This document shows positions 7,424 to 15,933 of a DNA stretch of 64,000 nucleotides, piece by piece (position 1 is the first letter of the stretch; the number at the start of each line of letters is the position of its first letter). The position numbers and the translations under genes are program-made. Source of the DNA: Aquimarina spongiae (lineage in GTDB: Bacteria > Bacteroidota > Bacteroidia > Flavobacteriales > Flavobacteriaceae). A model generated the notes under the pieces. That model was not told the origin of the DNA and did not search any database. It saw nothing but the letters and a program-made list of their open reading frames with translations. Where the stretch lies: the NCBI RefSeq assembly GCF_900141785.1, contig NZ_FQYP01000002.1, positions 124,001 through 188,000 of the forward strand, written 5' to 3'.

Positions 7424-8008
7424 TTATAGTTCAGAAGTTAATTGATTTCTAATTTCACTTAAATATTGTTTAGAGATACCGAGATAGGAAGCAATCATGT
7501 ATTGAGGTATTCTCTGCTCGAATTCTCGATATTCTTCTCTAAACAAAAGATACCTTTCTTTGGCAGAAAAACTTAAATTATTGATGATTCTCTTTTCCAG
7601 AGTAATAGAAACATTCTGAAAAAGCAGGCGAAAAAAACGTTCGAATTGAGGAATCTCTTGAGTTAACTTTTCAAAACTTTCTAAAGAAATTTGAACAACC
7701 ACTGTATTCTCCAGACATTGTATATTGGTATTCGAAATATCTTGATTTATAAAACTGGGTAAATCTGTGGCCCACCATTTTTCGATTGCAAACCTGAATA
7801 TATGTTCATTACCCTTATCATCTAGATGAAAAGTCTTGGTTGCACCAGAAACAACAAAGTTCAAAAAATGACAAGGATCTCCTTGTTGTAATATGTACTG
7901 ACCCTTCAAATATTTTCTTTCTTTTACTTCAGAAAACAGCAAAGATTCCTGATTATCAGAAAGAGTAATAACGTTTTTAATATAATCTCTAAAAACGGAA
8001 ATATTCAT
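7424..8008 (-). CDS. Crp/Fnr-family transcriptional regulator
   Basis: This 194-aa protein starts MNISVFRDYI. It has an N-terminal cyclic-nucleotide-binding fold (about 15-130; LKGQYILQQGDPCHFLNFVVSGATKTF) and a short C-terminal helix-turn-helix (IPQYMIASYLGISKQYLSEIRNQ). I chose ATG 8008; the frame extends upstream to 8092 but adds a Cys-rich 28-residue stretch foreign to the family. No Fe-S cysteines of Fnr are present in the domain, and the cAMP-contact residues are not obvious, as in most flavobacterial members, so the effector is unknown. The AhpD-like and YagU-like genes lie directly downstream. Confidence 0.87.
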   Translation of the reverse strand: MNISVFRDYIKNVITLSDNQESLLFSEVKERKYLKGQYILQQGDPCHFLNFVVSGATKTFHLDDKGNEHIFRFAIEKWWATDLPSFINQDISNTNIQCLENTVVVQISLESFEKLTQEIPQFERFFRLLFQNVSITLEKRIINNLSFSAKERYLLFREEYREFEQRIPQYMIASYLGISKQYLSEIRNQLTSEL

Positions 8009-8185
8009 TTTTGAATGAGTTAAATTGATAACATTCTTTTCATTAACCAAATATATAATAGAAGGACAAATACAACACAATGAATACGACATTACTTACA
8101 CAATATTCGAATAACTTGATTTCTAAGGCCACTAATCCTTGACAGAATGCTTACTAATCTTAGGTCTTCAGATCCACATAGTTCG

Positions 8186-8851
8186 TCATTTTGGTAACTT
8201 TCTAAGCCCATATTTTTTCACATAAATCATAAATCCAACTATGATGAGAATGGCTATTACTGATGGGATGTACTGACTGTGTGGTTGATATCTCTCTAGA
8301 ACAGTACCCGAAAATGCCGATAAAAGGGCCGAAAATGCACTTGTCATTTTATAAATATGCTCGTATAACCAAATACGATGTTTCTTATAGGCTTCCCTCG
8401 GAATCCCATATTTTAGTAAGTCATAAGTGACAACTAATAACAAAGCTCCTACACCACTGTAAATTACTATAGGAGACCAAATCATACCAATAGATTTAAA
8501 GTAATAAAGAAAATATCCCAAAACCAAAACGCTAAGTATAGCTATGGTAATATCTATCCATTTTGGTGTATTGGATTTTAAAATTAACACCCGATATCCC
8601 GAAAAAGAAACGTAGCCACTCAATACTGTAATCACCAACAAAAATGCATTCCTTTTAAAAACAAAAACTCCTATCAAGCCGGTCACAATGACCACAGCAA
8701 TGAGCTTTAAAAAGTAACTCCCACTTTGATTATGAACCTTTGCACCTTTTGTGCTTGTCAAAGCGATAATACCTAAAATTAGAGCGATCGAACCAGTGAT
8801 CACGTGTAGAATAATATTGAATTTATGTAGTATTTCCATATAACTGTTCAT
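8186..8851 (-). CDS. DUF2306-like multispanning membrane protein
   Basis: This 221-aa protein has about seven hydrophobic helices. The first, HVITGSIALILGIIAL with a His at its start, the following KGAKVHNQSGSYF loop, and a later KHRIWLYEHIYKMTSAFSALLSAF segment with spaced His residues resemble DUF2306 membrane proteins. The conserved His pattern suggests haem or metal binding, but that is inference. It stands alone, 177 nt downstream of a LytTR regulator gene on the same strand, and may be its target. Confidence 0.62.
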   Translation of the reverse strand: MNSYMEILHKFNIILHVITGSIALILGIIALTSTKGAKVHNQSGSYFLKLIAVVIVTGLIGVFVFKRNAFLLVITVLSGYVSFSGYRVLILKSNTPKWIDITIAILSVLVLGYFLYYFKSIGMIWSPIVIYSGVGALLLVVTYDLLKYGIPREAYKKHRIWLYEHIYKMTSAFSALLSAFSGTVLERYQPHSQYIPSVIAILIIVGFMIYVKKYGLRKLPK

Positions 8852-9027
8852 TTAAAACAAAACCTCATCATGAGGGGCTCTTCCGTATGCAAGTAATTGA
8901 AATGTTACAGGTTACAAAAGACAAATCGGGTAAACGAACCAGATTAATGGTGAGTGATCCAAAAAAATAAGTGAATACAATTGAAAACTATAGAGCCGGT
9001 ATAAGTTAGAATGACACAATTTACTTT

Positions 9028-9813
9028 CTACTCAATTTTAATGAGTTTTCTTATCGTACTTGCGTAGCTCTTGCTGCTGGTAATGGAAGACAATTCGTTT
9101 TCAAACAACAAAACGTAACGCCCATTTACATATGGAGTGACTTTTTTTATATGACTCTCATTTACAATATATTTTCGATGCACTCGAGAAAAATTGCTGG
9201 TCAATCGTTGTTCTAGAAATCTCAAGGAATAATCACATAGTTTCTTTTCTCCATTCTGCATATATACAAAAGCATAATTATCATAGGCTTCAAAATAGAC
9301 AATATCTTCTATCGGGATGAGAAGCACATGCTCGCCTTGTTTTACAGGAATTGTAGTAATCCATTCATTCGCAGACAAAGTAGTAGCTGTTTGTTCCTGA
9401 CTATAATCAGTAGTCTTACTTTTGTAGAAATCATTTAGAAAAAAACTATACCCCAGGATTAAAGAAATGATGCCGTTGAACACATACATTTTACCTGAAG
9501 AGAACAACTGAAATTCTTGGCTTTGAAACACCACCGATCGAATCACATGCTCAAACTCAGTAGCCACTGTACCTGTAAACAAGAAGGTAGAAAATAGGAA
9601 GAGGTATAATTTTGTTTTTGATCCAAAACGGGACATCAACCAAGATTTATTTACACCAATAACCACTAGTGTATATCCAATGATAAAACTAGTGCACAAA
9701 GATTGGATACACCATTGTATCCAATTAAGGTTATCATTCAAAACATAATTTGCTGTACCTATACCCAACCCTACCACCACGATATGTGGTAAAAATTTAT
9801 TTGCGGGTTTCAT
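9028..9813 (-). CDS. membrane-anchored LytTR DNA-binding regulator
   Basis: This 261-aa protein (ATG 9813; a GTG at 9834 would add seven residues) has four hydrophobic helices in the first 150 residues, then a C-terminal LytTR domain of about 100 residues. The domain is recognisable by DIVYFEAYDNYAFVYMQNGEKK, the FSRVHRKYIVN segment and the GRYVLLFENE strand. No receiver domain is present, so it is a one-component regulator that binds DNA from the membrane. The membrane part may sense an envelope or lipid signal. LytTR proteins bind paired direct repeats upstream of targets; the DUF2306-like gene downstream is the nearest candidate. Confidence 0.85.
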   Translation of the reverse strand: MKPANKFLPHIVVVGLGIGTANYVLNDNLNWIQWCIQSLCTSFIIGYTLVVIGVNKSWLMSRFGSKTKLYLFLFSTFLFTGTVATEFEHVIRSVVFQSQEFQLFSSGKMYVFNGIISLILGYSFFLNDFYKSKTTDYSQEQTATTLSANEWITTIPVKQGEHVLLIPIEDIVYFEAYDNYAFVYMQNGEKKLCDYSLRFLEQRLTSNFSRVHRKYIVNESHIKKVTPYVNGRYVLLFENELSSITSSKSYASTIRKLIKIE

Positions 9814-9915
9814 ATTAAAGGGTTTGATAGTCACTAGTATAATATGGACTTTAATTATATCATATATCCAAATACCAAGGTAATAAAATTGAAAGAAATC
9901 TACTCATTAGATCAC

Positions 9916-10455
9916 TTACTTCGCTGATGATCTTTCCTTCTCTAATACTTTGTTCATCACAAGATTTTCATAAGTATTAAACTCCATTGGAAAATCTACA
10001 TTACCGATAGCAACATAGCCTTGTCTTTTGTAAAAAGTAATCGCTCTAGCATTATGAATATATACCTCTAGATTGCATTCTTTGTATCCATTTATTTGTA
10101 TTTCCTTTTCGACTTCTTGAAGCAAACCAAACCCGATACCTTTGCCATAAAACCGTTCTAATACATATAATTTACTTAATTCTGGCACCGATATTTTTCG
10201 AATTGGACAGATGCTGTGATACAATATTTCGGCAACTCCAACCGGATTCCCGTTTTGATAAGCCACAATCAATTGGTTTGGGTTTTCTTTGATAACTTGC
10301 TCAATATAGTTGGTAGAAAATCTTTTGGTAATAAAATTGGCAAACTCAAACGTGATACCATCTACGGCATAAGTTTGAATATATACGGTTTTTAACAATA
10401 CCGATATTCGTAAAGCATCTTTGTATTTGGCTTTACCATAAGTTATTTCATTCAT
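9916..10455 (-). CDS. GNAT-family N-acetyltransferase
   Basis: This 179-aa single-domain GNAT protein has the acetyl-CoA pyrophosphate-binding motif YGKGIGFGLL at about 127-136 after a beta strand ending in SKLYVL, and a C-terminal AITFYKRQGYVAIG block typical of the family. It transfers acetyl from acetyl-CoA to an amine; the substrate is unknown. It is divergent from the esterase gene at 10662, with a long perfect inverted repeat between them. Confidence 0.87.
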   Translation of the reverse strand: MNEITYGKAKYKDALRISVLLKTVYIQTYAVDGITFEFANFITKRFSTNYIEQVIKENPNQLIVAYQNGNPVGVAEILYHSICPIRKISVPELSKLYVLERFYGKGIGFGLLQEVEKEIQINGYKECNLEVYIHNARAITFYKRQGYVAIGNVDFPMEFNTYENLVMNKVLEKERSSAK

Positions 10456-10591
10456 AATATTGATTTCCTATTATTCTTTAATGTATCTGTTTGCTCTAAA
10501 GATGCAAGATATTCTTACCCGTTGCTTTTTACATTGTAAAACCCCATTTTGTTGTACAACTGTAACAATCCAAAAAAAATGTACTCTTTAC

Positions 10592-10616
10592 TAACGTATA
10601 GTTACACTATACGTTA
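10592..10616. promoter_or_regulatory. 25-bp inverted repeat upstream of the esterase gene
   Basis: TAACGTATAG, five bases, then CTATACGTTA form a perfect 10-bp inverted repeat 46 bp before the esterase ATG and 137 bp before the GNAT start. A further related string, GTAACACTAAC, follows at 10620-10630. The symmetry and position suggest an operator for a dimeric repressor. No TAnnTTTG box is visible nearby. Confidence 0.6.
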
Positions 10617-10661
10617 CGAGTAACACTAACAAATATTTACTTCTACAAAACACTAGCCGTC

Positions 10662-11837
10662 ATGAAATTCATTAAAACCATCCTTTGTTTTTGTATTTTA
10701 TTTTCGAGTTGCCTGACATTTGGGCAAGACAAAAACCAATCAGAAATTGAACATACCATCGATTCCAAGATTTTTGAAAAGAAACGTAGTGTAAAAGTTT
10801 TTTTACCCAATAGGTATCATCGGGATTCTATTTCAAAATATGCAGTAACCTATGTTTTGGATGCGCAACATCAGATATTTTGGGATGCCGCCAAAGGAAA
10901 CATTGGATACATGGTAGACAACTATTCGGTAATGCCTATGATTGTGGTAGGTGTGGTTTCGGATCAACGCGGACCAGAGTTTAATCCAAAATCTTCCAAA
11001 TTGCAGGAACATTTGGCCAAAGAGGTGTTCCCGTTAATAGAAAAAGAATACAGAACAGACTCTTTTAGAGCTATCGTAGGTCACTCATGGGGCGGCGCAT
11101 TTGTAGGCAATACCATATTTAGTGACAAACGTAATATGTTTGATGCTTATGTTGGCATCAGTCCTTCTTTTGGAGATAAAGATAATGTCATTGTAAAACA
11201 TGCCGATTCTTTATTAAAAACCAAAACTACCTTTGGTAAATACTTGTATTTTAGCCATGGAGATGTAGGCCGTAGAGAAATAGAATTCAAAGGATATGTG
11301 GATAGTATTGATTCTTTGTTAACCAAATACCCAAATACAACAATCGCCTGGCAACCCAGACCAATCAAAAGTGTGGGGCATTGGCAAATTGTTGGGCCAT
11401 CAATTTGTGATGGTTTGATTAGTATGAGTCGCAATTATTTTGCGGATCAAAAGGTAATGGAAGATCTGGCTAAAAAACCTAATAGTGATTTAGCTAAAGA
11501 AGTCACTCTTTTCAACAAAAAACAAAAAGCAACTTTTGGATATGTACATGAAGCAAGTGCTGGGTATTTGAATTTTGTCGCCAACGATTTTAAAGCTCTG
11601 AAAGATTATGAAATTGCTTTGGTCATTTACACGATGGCTATTGCCAAAAAACCTAACCATGTACAAATACATGCCAATGTGAGTGACTTATATGATAAAA
11701 TGGGGAAAAAGGAACAGGCAAAAACCATGTTTCTAAAAACCAAAAAACTATTAGACGAACAGAAATCTGATTTTAGTGAGAACTATTATAAAAACACTTC
11801 TGAATGGATTGACGAAATGTTAGCTGGCTATGATTAA
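10662..11837 (+). CDS. secreted esterase-D/IroE-like alpha/beta hydrolase with C-terminal TPR
   Basis: This 391-aa protein has a signal peptide (1-21, ending TFGQD). The catalytic domain (about 25-270) resembles the putative esterase (Fes/IroE/esterase D) family: YVLDAQHQIFWD and MPMIVVGVV lead to the nucleophile elbow VGHSWGG (Ser at about 143), with a late His in SVGHWQIVGP. The C-terminal 100 residues contain at least one tetratricopeptide repeat (ALVIYTMAIAKKPNHVQIHANVSDLYDKMGK), a combination recurrent in flavobacterial esterases of this family. Siderophore-ester hydrolysis is possible but there are no iron-uptake genes nearby. A strong terminator follows immediately. Confidence 0.82.
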   Translation: MKFIKTILCFCILFSSCLTFGQDKNQSEIEHTIDSKIFEKKRSVKVFLPNRYHRDSISKYAVTYVLDAQHQIFWDAAKGNIGYMVDNYSVMPMIVVGVVSDQRGPEFNPKSSKLQEHLAKEVFPLIEKEYRTDSFRAIVGHSWGGAFVGNTIFSDKRNMFDAYVGISPSFGDKDNVIVKHADSLLKTKTTFGKYLYFSHGDVGRREIEFKGYVDSIDSLLTKYPNTTIAWQPRPIKSVGHWQIVGPSICDGLISMSRNYFADQKVMEDLAKKPNSDLAKEVTLFNKKQKATFGYVHEASAGYLNFVANDFKALKDYEIALVIYTMAIAKKPNHVQIHANVSDLYDKMGKKEQAKTMFLKTKKLLDEQKSDFSENYYKNTSEWIDEMLAGYD

Positions 11838-11861
11838 AAAAGGAACGAGAGTTCCTTTTTT
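11836..11861 (+). terminator. intrinsic terminator after the esterase gene
   Basis: AAAAAAGGAAC, loop GAGA, GTTCCTTTTTT: a perfect 11-bp stem with a GNRA-type tetraloop that overlaps the stop codon. The A and T runs make it symmetric, so it can also terminate the convergent DUF4345 gene. Confidence 0.9.
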
Positions 11862-11881
11862 AATCTGATTCTCCTAGTAAC

Positions 11882-12280
11882 CTATGTTAGAGGTTTGTTT
11901 TTTAATAAAACCAATGCGGATAGTGTCCCTAATAGTAATTCGATAGCCAATGCTATTAGCAAAGATTGGTTTGGTTTGTCATCAAGCGCCCAACTTACCA
12001 ACCTGCCCAATGCGTACCCAAGATATACCATAGTAGAAACGGTTAACGATAGCCTTATCATTTTTTTCTGGAATACTCCTAAAAACATTAGAAATCCAGC
12101 AATTACTAATACCCCACCCGGAGATCGTAATTCACTTAACAAACTGGCACTTGGCGATTCAAAAACAATCTGAGACGCAGCGTGAAAATCTAAAGGAGTA
12201 AATGTCAAAGCTCCTCCAATCCATAAAGCTACCAAACTTGCTATAGCTAATAATACCTTGATTAAATGTATAACTTTCAT
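11882..12280 (-). CDS. DUF4345-type small membrane protein
   Basis: This 132-aa protein has four hydrophobic helices and the ELRSPGGVLVIAGFLMFLG motif after the first loop, which is characteristic of DUF4345 proteins. Residues YALGRLVSWALDDKP precede the last helix, as in the family. Function is unknown. It is monocistronic, convergent with the esterase gene and divergent from the SPFH gene. Confidence 0.78.
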   Translation of the reverse strand: MKVIHLIKVLLAIASLVALWIGGALTFTPLDFHAASQIVFESPSASLLSELRSPGGVLVIAGFLMFLGVFQKKMIRLSLTVSTMVYLGYALGRLVSWALDDKPNQSLLIALAIELLLGTLSALVLLKNKPLT

Positions 12281-12500
12281 GACTTATTATTTTGATACAA
12301 ATATGAGTCAAAGAAGCAGTGTCAACTTGTTTGAAAAGTGTTTTGATTTGTCCGAAAAGGGATAGCATCACCTACATTCAATACCAAAGAGAACTGCAAA
12401 GAAGTAAATATTAAATACCATAATTTACTAAAAAAAAGCAGTTCAAACTTTTTATTCTGAAAAATAAATAGTATTATTATGATATCAAAACAATATCAAA

Positions 12501-13355
12501 ATGAAAAAAGAAACAGAATTTAAAGCGACCAATGGATATATAATGCTATTTATACTAGTCGTAACCATTACAGGTATGATGACAGGTTTGATCATTTTCG
12601 ACAATCCTCTTTTCTTATTGCTTGGATTACTCATTATCCTGATTATCAAAGGCTTCTTTATTGTTAATCCTAATAGTTCTAAAGTACTCGTATTATTTGG
12701 TGCATATAAAGGAACAGTCCGAGACAATGGTTTCTTTTGGGCTAATCCGTTTTTTTCTAGACAAAAAATTTCGTTACGTGCTAGAAATTTTGATAGTGAA
12801 CGTGTAAAGGTGAATGACAAAATTGGTAATCCCATTATGATTAATGTGATTCTGGTTTGGCAAGTTTCTGACACCTACAAATCAGCTTTTGATGTAGACA
12901 ATTATGAAGAATTTGTAAAGGTACAGACCGATGCCGCGGTACGTAAACTTGCCGGATCGTATCCTTATGACAATTTTGATGATGAACAGGCAGAATTTAC
13001 CCTACGCTCTGGTATGGACGAGGTAAACGAAGCCTTGGAAAATGAAATTACCGAACGTCTCGCTATTGCAGGAATTAAAGTAATGGAAGCCCGAATTGGA
13101 TACCTAGCCTATGCTCCGGAAATTGCAAGCTCGATGTTAAAACGTCAACAAGCGGTTGCCATTGTAGCCGCCAGAAAGAAAATTGTAGAAGGTGCTGTAG
13201 GTATGGTTGAAGATGCCTTGCATAAATTATCTACTGACGATATCATAGATTTTGATGATGATAAAAAAGCATCTATGGTTAGCAATTTAATGGTAGTTTT
13301 GTGTGGTGATAAAGAGGCGGTTCCTGTAGTGAATACCGGAACTCTAAATTCTTAA
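12501..13355 (+). CDS. SPFH/Band-7 membrane protein
   Basis: This 284-aa protein has two hydrophobic segments in residues 12-55, followed by an SPFH (prohibitin/stomatin/flotillin) domain from about 58 to 230 (NPNSSKVLVLFGAYKGTVRDNGFFWANPFF; later VDNYEEFVKVQTDAAVRKLAGSYPYDN). These proteins form oligomeric membrane scaffolds. The C-terminus lacks a long flotillin coiled coil. The stop is separated by only 2 bp from the GTG of a 59-aa ribbon-helix-helix-like protein, a pairing I recall as frequent in Bacteroidota, so the two products probably work together or share regulation. Confidence 0.87.
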   Translation: MKKETEFKATNGYIMLFILVVTITGMMTGLIIFDNPLFLLLGLLIILIIKGFFIVNPNSSKVLVLFGAYKGTVRDNGFFWANPFFSRQKISLRARNFDSERVKVNDKIGNPIMINVILVWQVSDTYKSAFDVDNYEEFVKVQTDAAVRKLAGSYPYDNFDDEQAEFTLRSGMDEVNEALENEITERLAIAGIKVMEARIGYLAYAPEIASSMLKRQQAVAIVAARKKIVEGAVGMVEDALHKLSTDDIIDFDDDKKASMVSNLMVVLCGDKEAVPVVNTGTLNS

Positions 13356-13357
13356 TT

Positions 13358-13537
13358 GTGAGCAAAAGAAAATCATTTGTACTTCGTATTGACCCAGAGC
13401 TATTTAAACAAATCGAAAAATGGGCTGATGATGAGTTTCGTAGTGTTAATGGCCAAATCGAATGGATGATCCATAAAAGCTTGAAGGAAGCAAAACGATT
13501 ACCAAAAAAGGGGCGAGATAAAGATGATGACGCTTAG
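13358..13537 (+). CDS. Arc-type ribbon-helix-helix-like protein, 59 aa
   Basis: This small frame starts at GTG 13358, 2 bp after the SPFH stop, and encodes 59 residues. It begins with a short strand (KSFVLRID), then two helices (ELFKQIEKWADDEF and VNGQIEWMIHKSLKEA) separated by RSVNG, the layout of Arc/MetJ-type DNA-binding proteins. The tail is basic then acidic. No toxin gene accompanies it, so it is not an evident toxin-antitoxin antidote. Its tight coupling to the SPFH gene suggests a regulatory or assembly role. The GTG start is inferred from the absence of an in-frame ATG before the conserved part. Confidence 0.75.
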   Translation: MSKRKSFVLRIDPELFKQIEKWADDEFRSVNGQIEWMIHKSLKEAKRLPKKGRDKDDDA

Positions 13538-13568
13538 GTCCTAAAATTATCAATATAGATAACTCTTA

Positions 13569-14027
13569 TTATTTTTGCATTCTGGCAATATTTCTTAGGT
13601 TTATCAATACTCGTTCGGCATCTTTATTCTCAGGAAATAGAAAGGATCTAGTATTAATAATAAGATAAGTCTCAAATGTTCCATCATCATTTTTCATTTC
13701 TACAGTTATGTATTTTGTCTTTTTTAATTGAAATGAATCAGGATACCCGATTTTATCAAAAGAATACGATTTAGCCCGTCTAAATTTCTTTTTTAAAACA
13801 ATTTTATCTCCTACAATTCGTGCATCACATGCATACAGAAATTGATAAATTACTAATACTACCAGTAAGAGTAATAATACTCCCCCTAATAACATTCGTT
13901 CATTGAATTCATATTCTATTACCGCGAATAAACCTATAGCCAAAAGAAATAATGTAAATATACCGGCCGCATACAATCCAAAACTAGTCCAATTTGAAGA
14001 TAGTTTGACTTCTTTTTGAGTATTCAT
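13569..14027 (-). CDS. membrane protein with PH-like cytoplasmic domain, unknown function
   Basis: This 152-aa protein has two adjacent hydrophobic helices (about 14-34 and 44-64), then a beta-rich domain of 85 residues (CDARIVGDKIVLKKKFRRAKSYSFDKIG) resembling bacterial PH-like domains. I do not recognise a named family. It converges with the SPFH/RHH pair, with 31 bp between the stops. Similar topology is seen in the next gene downstream of it in coordinates, suggesting a group of related envelope proteins. Confidence 0.55.
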   Translation of the reverse strand: MNTQKEVKLSSNWTSFGLYAAGIFTLFLLAIGLFAVIEYEFNERMLLGGVLLLLLVVLVIYQFLYACDARIVGDKIVLKKKFRRAKSYSFDKIGYPDSFQLKKTKYITVEMKNDDGTFETYLIINTRSFLFPENKDAERVLINLRNIARMQK

Positions 14028-14229
14028 TTTATTTAGGTTTTAGGTGAGTATTGGTCTCAGTTGATTGATGGTTAAAATCTGTTCTTATTACGCTTTAGAT
14101 TAAAAAACTAACAATTTTAATATCCGGTATATGCTTACGACTTTTCAGACTTGGTCAACCAATTTACAAACACTAATATACTCCTTTTTCATAAAAAATA
14201 AATAGGAATCATAAACATAGTAAACTTTT

Positions 14230-14754
14230 TTAGGCAGGAGAAAGTAAGGTTTTTAAGAGTTGCTCACGATGATCTACCTCGGCCTGTATCATAGCAACAA
14301 TAAGGTAGGTCAACTTTACTGCATCTACTTTTACCTGACTTAGATTCAAGTTCAGTTCTTGCGCGCCCAAAGCTTCATTCCATCGCACTACATTGCGTTT
14401 AAAACGGCTTTGCTTATGTGAAGGTTTAAACTGTTCATCGATCACTAAACATACAAATTCTTGCCCGCTAATGCTTATGGGGTAGGCATCTTGTATTAGC
14501 TCCCAGTTGATAAATTCATTATGCGCAGTACGATCAAAAACTCCAATGGTATTGATAATAATTTGTGGTCTGCGATCTAATAAATTATAAGTCCCAACAG
14601 GATAACCCAACCCGAAAAAACCTATCCCCAACCAGGATACCCAACGAGGTGCATCTGTAGTTAGTAACCAAATGCCAAGTACGACAAATATGGAACACAA
14701 AAGCATTAGTTTTATTGCTTTCCAAGGAGATTTATAGATCTTTATTTCTTGCAT
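14230..14754 (-). CDS. STM3941-like membrane protein, unknown function
   Basis: This 174-aa protein starts MQEIKIYKSPWKAIKLMLLC, followed by two hydrophobic helices (about 13-30 and 37-55), then the segment PQIIINTIGVFDRTAHNEFINWELIQ. This matches the STM3941 family layout of two helices plus a PH-like domain. Function is unknown. It is probably in its own transcription unit; the DUF4442 gene lies 52 nt upstream on the same strand and could be cotranscribed. Confidence 0.62.
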   Translation of the reverse strand: MQEIKIYKSPWKAIKLMLLCSIFVVLGIWLLTTDAPRWVSWLGIGFFGLGYPVGTYNLLDRRPQIIINTIGVFDRTAHNEFINWELIQDAYPISISGQEFVCLVIDEQFKPSHKQSRFKRNVVRWNEALGAQELNLNLSQVKVDAVKLTYLIVAMIQAEVDHREQLLKTLLSPA

Positions 14755-14806
14755 TACCCGTTCGTATTGGTTATTATAAATGTAAGAAATAAAAAGCCAA
14801 TCGCGG

Positions 14807-15340
14807 CTAATGTTGATGCTGTTTGGCTTGCTTTCGTTTTTCTTTGTAAAAAGCCTTATCTGCTATATAGATGATCTTTCTTACCTCACAAAAGGTTTTA
14901 TTATTGTCCTTATTAGTGAGATAAGTTATTTTTTCGATCTCGATCTCTTTTTCCTGTTGTACTCTGCGAGTGATATCATTCAATTCTTCTACTGTATAAG
15001 TAAAATCAGCATACAAATGTTCTTTGGCTGGTCGTTTAAAAAATACCTGAGCAGATTTATCCCATACCACATAATCATCTCCGATTAGGTTCATTAATTG
15101 CACCATCGGAATAGGATCTACTGCGGAAAACATGCTTCCTCCAAAAATAGAGCTCACATAGTTTTTGTTTTTATAACTGATCTTAATACGTATCCGAATA
15201 TGCAGCAGATCTTTTGATGCCTGGATTACACGACCAGTACTGCGCCGATACATGGGTGACAAATTGAATCCGTATTTAAAAAGGATATCTTTTCCTAAAT
15301 ATTTGATACCTACTGCAGCTATTTTTTGGTAAATGGACAT
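14807..15340 (-). CDS. DUF4442 hotdog-fold protein (possible acyl-CoA thioesterase)
   Basis: This 177-aa protein begins MSIYQKIAAVGIKYLGKDILFK (ATG 15340; the frame runs up to a TTG at 15376). The central SSIFGGSMFSAVDPIPMVQLMNLIGDDYVVWDKSAQVFFKRPA is the DUF4442 signature, a hotdog domain related to acyl-CoA thioesterases. The active-site Asp/Asn expected of thioesterases is plausibly the Asp in SAVDPIP. Substrate unknown. The C-terminus is basic and His-rich. Confidence 0.75.
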   Translation of the reverse strand: MSIYQKIAAVGIKYLGKDILFKYGFNLSPMYRRSTGRVIQASKDLLHIRIRIKISYKNKNYVSSIFGGSMFSAVDPIPMVQLMNLIGDDYVVWDKSAQVFFKRPAKEHLYADFTYTVEELNDITRRVQQEKEIEIEKITYLTNKDNNKTFCEVRKIIYIADKAFYKEKRKQAKQHQH

Positions 15341-15435
15341 TACATTTTGTTTTTGCAATTTCGTCTGTATCGACAAAACTAGGCATTGCTATACAAATTA
15401 TACTACATTATTTTGAGAAGTATTTTTTTCAATGT

Positions 15436-15795
15436 TTAACGAGTAGCCAATAGTTTGTGTAAATATACATTTGAAGTGATCAATACCATAATAAACACAA
15501 GGTTGAGAAAGGTAATTCCCCAACCGTCTTTATGCGCAATATGGGCTACAATCGCAGTGATAAAAAACAACCCTGTCCGGGCATAAGCCCACTCTTTGGC
15601 TTGTAGCGGGACTTGCGGGATCAACAATAACAATACTGCAATAATTTTTAGAATTGCTAGTTGAACCCTAAAAAAATCAGGAAAACCAAGAGCCTTGACC
15701 CCCTCAATCATTTCTTTGTTGATCAAATAGGCAATTGCACTCCACAGTAAAATTGCTGATAACAATAGCGTTGATATCCAATAGATTGCTTTCAT
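15436..15795 (-). CDS. DoxX-like small membrane protein
   Basis: This is a 119-aa protein from ATG 15795 (upstream codons to 15846 look non-coding). Four hydrophobic helices and the pattern GFPDFFRVQLAILKIIAVLLLLIPQVP with AYARTGLFFITAIVAHIAHKDG match the DoxX-like family (DUF6463/DoxX type). Related proteins are associated with thiosulfate:quinone chemistry or redox balance, but the function here is not known. It precedes the PUL region and appears monocistronic. Confidence 0.72.
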   Translation of the reverse strand: MKAIYWISTLLLSAILLWSAIAYLINKEMIEGVKALGFPDFFRVQLAILKIIAVLLLLIPQVPLQAKEWAYARTGLFFITAIVAHIAHKDGWGITFLNLVFIMVLITSNVYLHKLLATR

Positions 15796-15933
15796 AAATG
15801 ATATGCTCAAAAACTTAATGTATACGATTCTAAGATCTTGATCCAAACAACTAAAATAAGCATTCTGAAAAAAGAAATCCCCAGATTCTTAAAGATTCTA
15901 GGGATAACTCAATGACGATTGTTAAACGTATGC

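Noticed and set aside
8887-8970. A 27-codon plus-strand frame starting ATG 8887, in the gap between the DUF2306-like and LytTR genes
   Set aside because: Too short, no promoter or family resemblance that I can defend; possibly a gene remnant, but unsupported.
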